A stretch of DNA of 64,000 nucleotides from Pinus tabuliformis (taxonomy: Eukaryota > Streptophyta > Pinopsida > Pinales > Pinaceae): assembly GCA_031772625.1 (NCBI GenBank), contig CM062817.1, forward strand, positions 951,722,842 to 951,786,841, in the 5' to 3' direction. Numbering within the stretch: position 1 is the stretch's first letter; each line of letters opens with the position of its first letter. The translations under genes and the position numbers were made by a program. Of this stretch, positions 57,982 through 64,000 are shown piece after piece. A model generated the notes under the pieces. The model saw nothing but the letters and a program-made list of their open reading frames with translations. It made no database searches and was not told the origin of the DNA.

Positions 57982-59600
57982 TGTCTAGTCAATTTAACGT
58001 CTTAAATTGCTCTACATAAATTATCAATCCGGGTATCGTAAACTGATGAAGTGTGGTGCACTATATGTGCTTAGTTAACCTTTCTCTTACTTCGTCGTTT
58101 TATAGTTTATGTGCAATAATCAAATAATGAGAGAATGACTATGAGACCCAGTATCCTTGCTACTTCAGCAAAAGGAAAAGATGATTCTATCATGTCATTA
58201 GTTCATTAAAAGGCTATGTGCATCACTCATCTACAATAAACTTGAAAGCAATTTATGTACAACTAATATACATGAGAAAAAGAAAATAAAATGCAGTAAT
58301 TCAAACTGTACATTAATATACATGAAAATCAGAAAAAGAAATACAAGAAATTAAAGTGAGAACTATACAAGGTAGGGCCCCCCTACCACCTATGAAATCA
58401 AATGCTTAAAGGAAAATAAAGACATCAAATAAAGAACTAATGACATCGGCCCAGTATCTATGTTGCTGATTTAAAATGAAAATGAATTGTGAAATCTAAG
58501 TGACACTACATAAAGGAGACAAAACACACTACTTTAACTTTTTCTTAACCTTTTTGCCTTTCAGCTAGATTTATCATGTGATAACAGTTATGAAAAAGTC
58601 AGCAATGTGAGTCTTAAAGCAAACTAAACCAAGCTGTACTAAGTGATATTTTGGCTCCAATAAAGTTATTTGATTATGGAAAAAAGAACCATCAATAGAT
58701 GAACAACTTGATATCTAAGAGCAGAAAGTAAAGTGCAAGTTAAAGAAATGATACTAATGAAAATCAAACTAGAAAAATAAAGGTCAGCAACATAGACAAG
58801 ATGATCACATATGCCCTTAGTCATGAAATCAAAGCAAAATTAAACACACTTGCATGAATTAAAATTGCATGAATAAAAATCTAATCTACCTTACATTCTA
58901 CAAAGCAATATTTACAAAATGAAATCTACTCTACTTACATCCTAATATGCTCCATGACATCTACTTCACATCTCCTTCCATGTTGAGAACATCAAAGCTT
59001 TATTCAATTTCGTCAAAAGTACAAAGTACAAAAGCTTTCAAAAGCCATGGGACTAAGAAGCTAAAAGGACTAAAAAAGACTAAAAGGAAAGACTAGCAAA
59101 TGAAGGAGAGAGATCTCCTATTTATACAAAAAGATGAGAGCCATCTCATTAATGATAGTCCATGAATCTCTCCCTCTACCTCTAGAGTCCTAATCAAAAT
59201 AGGAACTGATAAGACACATGTCTTTTTAGAGTTACAATACAATTAGGAGATGTGACACATATCCTCATGATCCCATGATTCTTTCCAACCAAATTCGAAT
59301 TTAGCCTTAGAGTGCCACATAAGGGTCTTCTAGAAGCCTCCTTTCAACCTACACATGTCAACAATCTCAACCCATTTGTTAGGTATAAGCATATGCACAT
59401 TATTTTCTAATGTTTAACCACAAATTCACTTAAAAGGCTTAGAAATAATAAAGATTGGAAAAACATAAAGGTGGCCCAATGATAATGAAAGTGGGATGAA
59501 TGTGGTGACATAGTAGTGAAATGGAGGTGAAATGGAGGTGATATAATGGACATAATAGTGAAAGTGTAATGGAAATGAATGACATTTTCAAGACTCAACA
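57982..59600. mobile_element. Solo LTR (1619 bp) inserted in copia RT
   Basis: The copia RT reading breaks between FLNG (59606-59640) and IFGEEVYVE (57960-57980) and becomes continuous if 57982-59605 is removed. The insertion starts tgtctag, ends ctcaaca and has a perfect 5-bp TSD tatac (57977-57981 and 59601-59605). TG...CA ends plus a 5-bp TSD with no internal domains or internal repeat indicate a solo LTR. Its family is not otherwise present in this window and its orientation cannot be decided. Confidence 0.8.
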
Positions 59601-59605
59601 TATAC

Positions 59606-59960
59606 CATTTAGGAAAGAAGTTTTTACATCAAGATGATAGACTTTCCATTTATGTTGTGTTGTTGTCGACAAAATGGTTATGACAGTGTCTAACCTTGTT
59701 ACTGGAGCAAAGGTTTCACCATAGTCAACACCAAACTGTTGTGATAATCCTTTGGAAACCAACCTTGCCTTATGTTTCTCAATTTCTCTTTTTTGATTCA
59801 GCTTGGTCTTGAATAGCGATTTTACACCAATTATGGTTTTCTCTCTTGGGAGATCAACTAATTCCCAAGTCTAGTTCTTCTCGATGGCAACAATTTCTTG
59901 GTTCATTGCTTCTACCCAATTCTTTTCTTTAACTTCTTATTCAAAATGAGTTGGTTGAGA
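59606..59960 (-). pseudogene. Copia RT N-terminal remains
   Basis: The minus strand gives NWELVDLPRE-like, KTKLNQKREIEKHKARLVSKGLSQQFGVDYGETFAPVT-like phrases and DVKTSFLNG, in more than one frame. This is the start of the RT interrupted by the solo LTR. Confidence 0.72.
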
Positions 59961-60296
59961 TGAAAGAAATTAAAACATATTATATTGATCAAACTCATGC
60001 TTCTACTCGTATATTCCTCTAACCCTTCTTGTTTTCTTATTGTCTTCTGAAGATGTTGAATCACTGGTGGATTCATTATTTGAAGATGTACCATTTTTAG
60101 AATGGTATGGTTCTTCTTCACCATGAAATATTGGTGGTTGTGGTGGATAAAAAGAATGACTTGAAGCTTCATCAACATGATGAGACCAAGATTTATTTTC
60201 ATTTTTTTTTACATTTCTACTTAAAACAAACTTCTTTGTAACTGGATTAAAAATTCTGTAGGCCTTTCACTGCTCACTATAGCCTACAAAAATACA

Positions 60297-60686
60297 TCAT
60301 TCACTCTTATCATCAAGCTTATTTCTTAGCTTCTCGGGAACATGTGAAAAATATACTAATCCAAAAAATCTAAAGTGAGATACATCTACCATTTTACCAT
60401 GCCATGCTTCTTGATGTACTATATCTTGGAGAGTGATTGTTGGAGATTTGTTGAAAACATACACTATTGTCGAAATTGCTTCAGCACAATAATTGTTTGA
60501 CAACTTCTTGACACGAAGCATACATCTGGCCATGTTCATGATTGACCGATTTTTCCTTTCTGCTACTCTATTCTGTTGTGGAGTATATATTATTGTGTTC
60601 TGCATTATGATCCCTTGTTGTGGACAAAATGCTTCGAAGTGATTAGAGTTGTACTCTACTCCTTTGTTGGATCTGAGTACTTTCAA
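60297..60686 (-). pseudogene. Copia integrase core, C-terminal part
   Basis: 129 open codons: LRSNKGVEYNSNHF (the second catalytic position reads N where Asp is expected in SDNG-like motifs), then TPQQNRVAERKNRSIMNMARCML with the catalytic glutamate. The following KSPTITLQDIVHQEAWHGKMVDVSHFRFFG is the usual copia post-integrase segment. The first catalytic Asp region lies upstream in broken frames (about 60780-60900). Confidence 0.78.
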
Positions 60687-61068
60687 ATTCTTTCCACTCT
60701 GCTTTTCTGCTTCTTCTTTGAATTATTTTAACCTTGAGAATGTAAATGATTTGTTTTTTATAAAATACACCCAGGTATTCCTACTATAATCATCAATTAA
60801 TGTCAAAAAATAAAGACTACGACAAATAGTGTGTTTGCATTAGGCCACATATATCTGTATGGACAAGCTCTAAAGGCTCTTTTTCTCTAGAGGAAGATGT
60901 GGGAAAGTTGTCTCCTTTATGCTTGGAGAGAACAAGAATTTCACAATTACAATCTTTCTCATTCATGGTAGGGAGAACAATGACGATTGATTATTTCTAG
61001 ATATGACTTAGACTCTTGAATGGTATGTGGCCATATCTAGAATGACATAGCTAAGATTCATAAATTCT

Positions 61069-61640
61069 TCACACATTGTGGACAAAAGACTGTGAGAGAT
61101 TTCGACTTCTAAGAGTCAAAGGAAACATCATATTCTTGGTTTTTTCAACCTTTACTATCAGTCTTCTATTGGGAGGTTTTTTATAGATATAACATGTGTT
61201 CCCTTGAAATATTACATCATAACCATGTTCCATCAGTTGTCCCACACTAACGAGGTTATGCTTCAGATATGGAACATAATAAACATCAAGAATGTATTTA
61301 TGTTGATTTTGTTTAGTAAGAATTGGAACAATACCTTTTCCTTCAGCTTTAATGCAAGAACGATATCCAAGAGTAATTTTTGATGTTATGGAAGCATGAA
61401 GATAAGAAAGAGGATTTTTGTTACTTGTCATATGATTGATGTAACCACTATCCAATAACCAAAGATACTTGTTGTGAGTGTCTTCAGAAAGATAGCATGA
61501 AGGAAACATTGTTTCAGAGGATTCTCGTTCATTGTCAGAGAGATGGCTTTTGCCTCTGTGCTAATCTGACTGTATCTTTTTTCATTCATTTTCATAATGC
61601 CCAATTTTTTTATAGTAATAACACTGGACATTATATTTTC
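61069..61640 (-). pseudogene. Copia zinc knuckle and protease remains
   Basis: 61509-61069 (146 codons) contains the protease site WLLDSGYINHMTSNK, with aspartate and DSG kept, then LVSVGQLMEHGYDV and GNTCYIY, typical of the pre-integrase spacer. The knuckle at about 61590-61640 reads CYYY...GHYENE and has lost cysteines. Confidence 0.78.
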
Positions 61641-61699
61641 TAGATGGTCTTCTTCTTTTAGTTTGGTTTTGTGGAGGTATCCACTTCTCTATTATATGA

Positions 61700-62447
61700 T
61701 GATGTTTTGATCTACCTCTGATTCATCATTTTCCTTGCTTGTTGTTGCGTCTATATCCTCTGCCTCTACCTTTGCCAAAAGAAATTTGTTCTTTGAAAGC
61801 TTGCTCCATGGAATCTGCTGTCATGTTCAATCTTGTTTCGTGTGCTAGAGGTGGTCCAGTTAACTATTTTACTCAGAAAGTTGTAAACTCTTTGGATTCT
61901 AAAATGGCATTTACAATCATGTCATATTTCTTGAGAAGACTTTGAAGGAATTTCTAAACAATTTTCTCATATAAAATGGTTTCACCGATGAGCTTAATCT
62001 GATTGACTATTCCCACGACACTAGTCATGAACTGATCGACATTTTGTGTGTCATTCATATTTAGGGCTTCGAATTGTGATCTCAATGTCTGTAATTCACT
62101 TTCATTGTATCATTACCTTGATACATAATATTCAAGATTTCCCAAGCTTCATGAGTTATGGATGTGCCAATTTTCTGGTCAAAAATAGAGACATCGACTG
62201 AATTTTGAATCAAACATTTGGCTCTGTGTTTTTTCTTTCTAAGTTCAATCGCTGCATTCTTCTAATTATTGGTCATGGCTGCCCATGCTTCTTGAGTCAG
62301 CTCTACATAGGGAGTCTGAAGTGTATCCCAACACTCTTGGACTTGCAGAAACGTCTTCATTCTCAAAAACCAAAACTCATAATTTTTTCTAACCTGAGTC
62401 AGGGTCTGTGGAAAAGCGTTAGAGGAAAGCCATTTCTTTGAATGCAA
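61700..62447 (-). pseudogene. Copia gag remains
   Basis: 62447-62262 gives NYEFWFLRMKTFLQVQECWDTL, the start of a copia Gag. The remainder to about 61700 is in several frames with stops. Confidence 0.7.
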
Positions 62448-63061
62448 AAATCTGTGTCTTTTATTTTAAATCTCGTTTTGAAACTTAAAAAAAAAAATCA
62501 TTTTCCTTTCTAAGCTTTCATTTGAAAAAAGCTTTTTAAAAAAAATCTCATTTACCTTCCAAGTTTTTATTAAAAAAACATTAAAAAAATACCATACCCT
62601 CTTTTAAATACTCCCTTTAATGCATAACATACAAGCATATCTTTAAAAGAATTTTAAAAAATAAAACATACATTTTTATAAAAAAAAAATGCCATGAACC
62701 TTTCAAAAATACGAAGTACTTGATTTTTGACTTTTTGGAAATTCTTGGCTTGTGCCCTTTGATTTTACTGCTAACACACACAACACATAAGAAACTCGTG
62801 TGTTTTTGGAATTACGCAACTTTGTAACTTCTAACACGGTTATATAATGAGCCTTCATGCGTTATAATGCTGTGATCACAATTAGCAGGACGCGTAATAG
62901 CTTCAACCAAGAAAAAAATACTCGGCTTGTATTCTTCTATCTTAAAGAGTCTTGTTCTCTCTCTTCACTCACGTTGTTGCTCTCATAGGGAGTCTTTTGC
63001 AAACTGTTATTATCTCTGCTGCTTTGTCAAAGAGTCTTACACAGTCTAAGCTCTGATACCA

Positions 63062-63291
63062 TGACAAAGAATGAAGCTGAAAAGTGGAGCAGAGATTTTT
63101 CTTTTCAATATTCTCAATGACTAAATAGATTACATTGCAAACATCAATAACAAATGACCGAAGTAAAAATAGACTACTATGGAGTAGAACTCAAGTAAAA
63201 CTGAACTGTCTATACCACCTAACAAATAATAAAATCAAATGTGATGACACCAAACCAAAAACTAAGTGACAGTGAGATTAATATATAAACA
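63062..63291 (-). repeat. Right LTR of copia element
   Basis: About 230 bp; begins tgacaaagaatgaagc right after the Met-tRNA primer-site complement. Its end (about 63283-63291) is diverged and less certain. Confidence 0.78.
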
Positions 63292-64000
63292 CGTTGTATG
63301 TATATATGTGTTTGAGAACTACGTGAAACGAGTAAAGCCAAACTATGTGGATGTTTGTGGGTAAATGCTAAGGAAGATATTCGGATCTACGGTCATGAAC
63401 TCTGGACTTCGGGGAAGTTGGATCATCCGAGATGTCATTGAAAATGAATCGAGGAGCACCGAGGGAAGAAATACTATAGCTCTCACTCAGTTCATTTAGG
63501 TAGGTAGTGCAGATCCGTGAGTCATGGAGTCGATTTGGGAACTGGTAGCAACATTGTGGATCAAAGAATGCATTGGAAGAGATAATGCGTGGGTAAATGA
63601 AGTCATTAGTAGCAGAGTTGTCCCGGCAAACAAAGTCTACAATGTATATTGCTGAGAGCTCGGAGGTAGCATCGGAGGTGAAGGAAAGTCTTTGTGCAGC
63701 GAGGTGCAGTTTGACCAGTGTCGGGTAGAAGTCATGGCTGCCATGTGTTAAGTTGCTTGGTGATTGGTGAGTCAACTGGTGTGGATTTTAAATCAGTTGA
63801 TTGATTGCCTCTTCGTATTTTCATCCTTACCGTGAGAGGTTACCATTTATGTGAGTTTGACCTGGTCAGAGCACAGTGAAAGTGCACACCTACGAAGGGT
63901 TGATATCAAGTGGTTGAAAGGAAGGAGAGTCGCTCCATTTACGATCACATCCTGAGGAGGAGTTGCGATTGTTTTCTGTATTGCATTAATGTCCACGACT
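63292..64000. other. Right flank, no gene recognised
   Basis: Higher-GC sequence with a 135-codon open stretch on the minus strand (63775-63368) whose protein matches nothing I know and shows no domain. It may be chance or part of an unrecognised element that continues beyond the window. Confidence 0.4.

Larger units (their letters stand above)
56558..63291 (-). mobile_element. Degenerate Ty1/copia element with nested solo LTR
   Basis: LTRs 56558-56784 and 63062-63291 both begin tgacaaagaatga and share gattacattg(t/c)aaacatc and gaactcaagtaaaact. The Met-tRNA primer-site complement (gctctgatacca, 63050-63061) and a minus-strand purine tract (gttagtagggga) lie at the expected inner edges. The interior, read right to left, has gag, protease, integrase, RT and RNase H remains. 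A 1.6-kb solo LTR interrupts RT. The LTRs are clearly diverged and the putative TSD (cactg / cgttg) is weak, so this is an old insertion. Confidence 0.87.

Noticed and set aside
63368-63775. 135-codon minus-strand ORF as a gene
   Set aside because: No recognisable domain or neighbouring signals, and the window ends soon after.

Overview
This window looks like repeat-dense plant nuclear DNA, most likely from a large genome such as a gymnosperm's; the species is inferred, not shown. The evidence is plant-type Ty1/copia elements primed by Met-tRNA, a Tat/Athila-like Ty3/gypsy element with an Asp-tRNA type primer site, a plant L1 element with DUF4283/zinc-knuckle ORF1 and an RNase H-bearing ORF2, a plant PLS-type PPR segment and telo-box/TTTAGGG-like motifs. 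I see no intact single-copy host gene. Nearly everything with coding signal is a transposable element or a retroposed piece of a host mRNA.

Layout. 0.8-9.4 kb: a gypsy-type element with 1.9-kb LTRs, only a broken gag and no pol. 11.3-20.2 kb: a degenerate minus-strand copia element. One of its LTRs is split by a 2.9-kb poly(A)-tailed, TSD-flanked chimeric retroposon (12132-15009). This joins the 5' end of a ribosomal protein L13a message, part of a PPR gene, and a LINE-type ORF1 carrying an N-terminal ubiquitin-like domain that ends in RLRGG. 20.2-24.9 kb: AT-rich DNA with several tandem repeats and a tRNA-derived SINE. 24.3-32.4 kb: a degenerate array rich in CAACCATGGT and GGGTTTATAATATTAATCC motifs, interrupted by a deleted gypsy element (24964-28284) and an inverted solo LTR of the same family (30572-31087). 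32.5-33.6 kb: a GC-richer probable retroposon fragment. 33.9-54.0 kb: four tandem ~1.6-2.0-kb units, one interrupted by a copia element (38315-43504) and one by a near-perfect LINE (45942-53558). 56.6-63.3 kb: a third copia element, itself interrupted by a 1.6-kb solo LTR (57982-59600).

How the parts relate. The window is a set of nested insertions whose order can be read from target-site duplications (TSDs) and from sister repeat copies that give the empty sites. The LINE is the only apparently autonomous element: ORF1 and ORF2 are intact, overlap as TAATG, retain all recognised catalytic residues, and the 17-bp TSD is perfect. A third long ORF follows ORF2. LINE enzymes of this kind are the likely agents that made the L13a-PPR-ubiquitin-like/gag chimera and the SINE. 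The most unusual items are that chimera, its ubiquitin-like/gag fusion protein, and the extra LINE ORF3.
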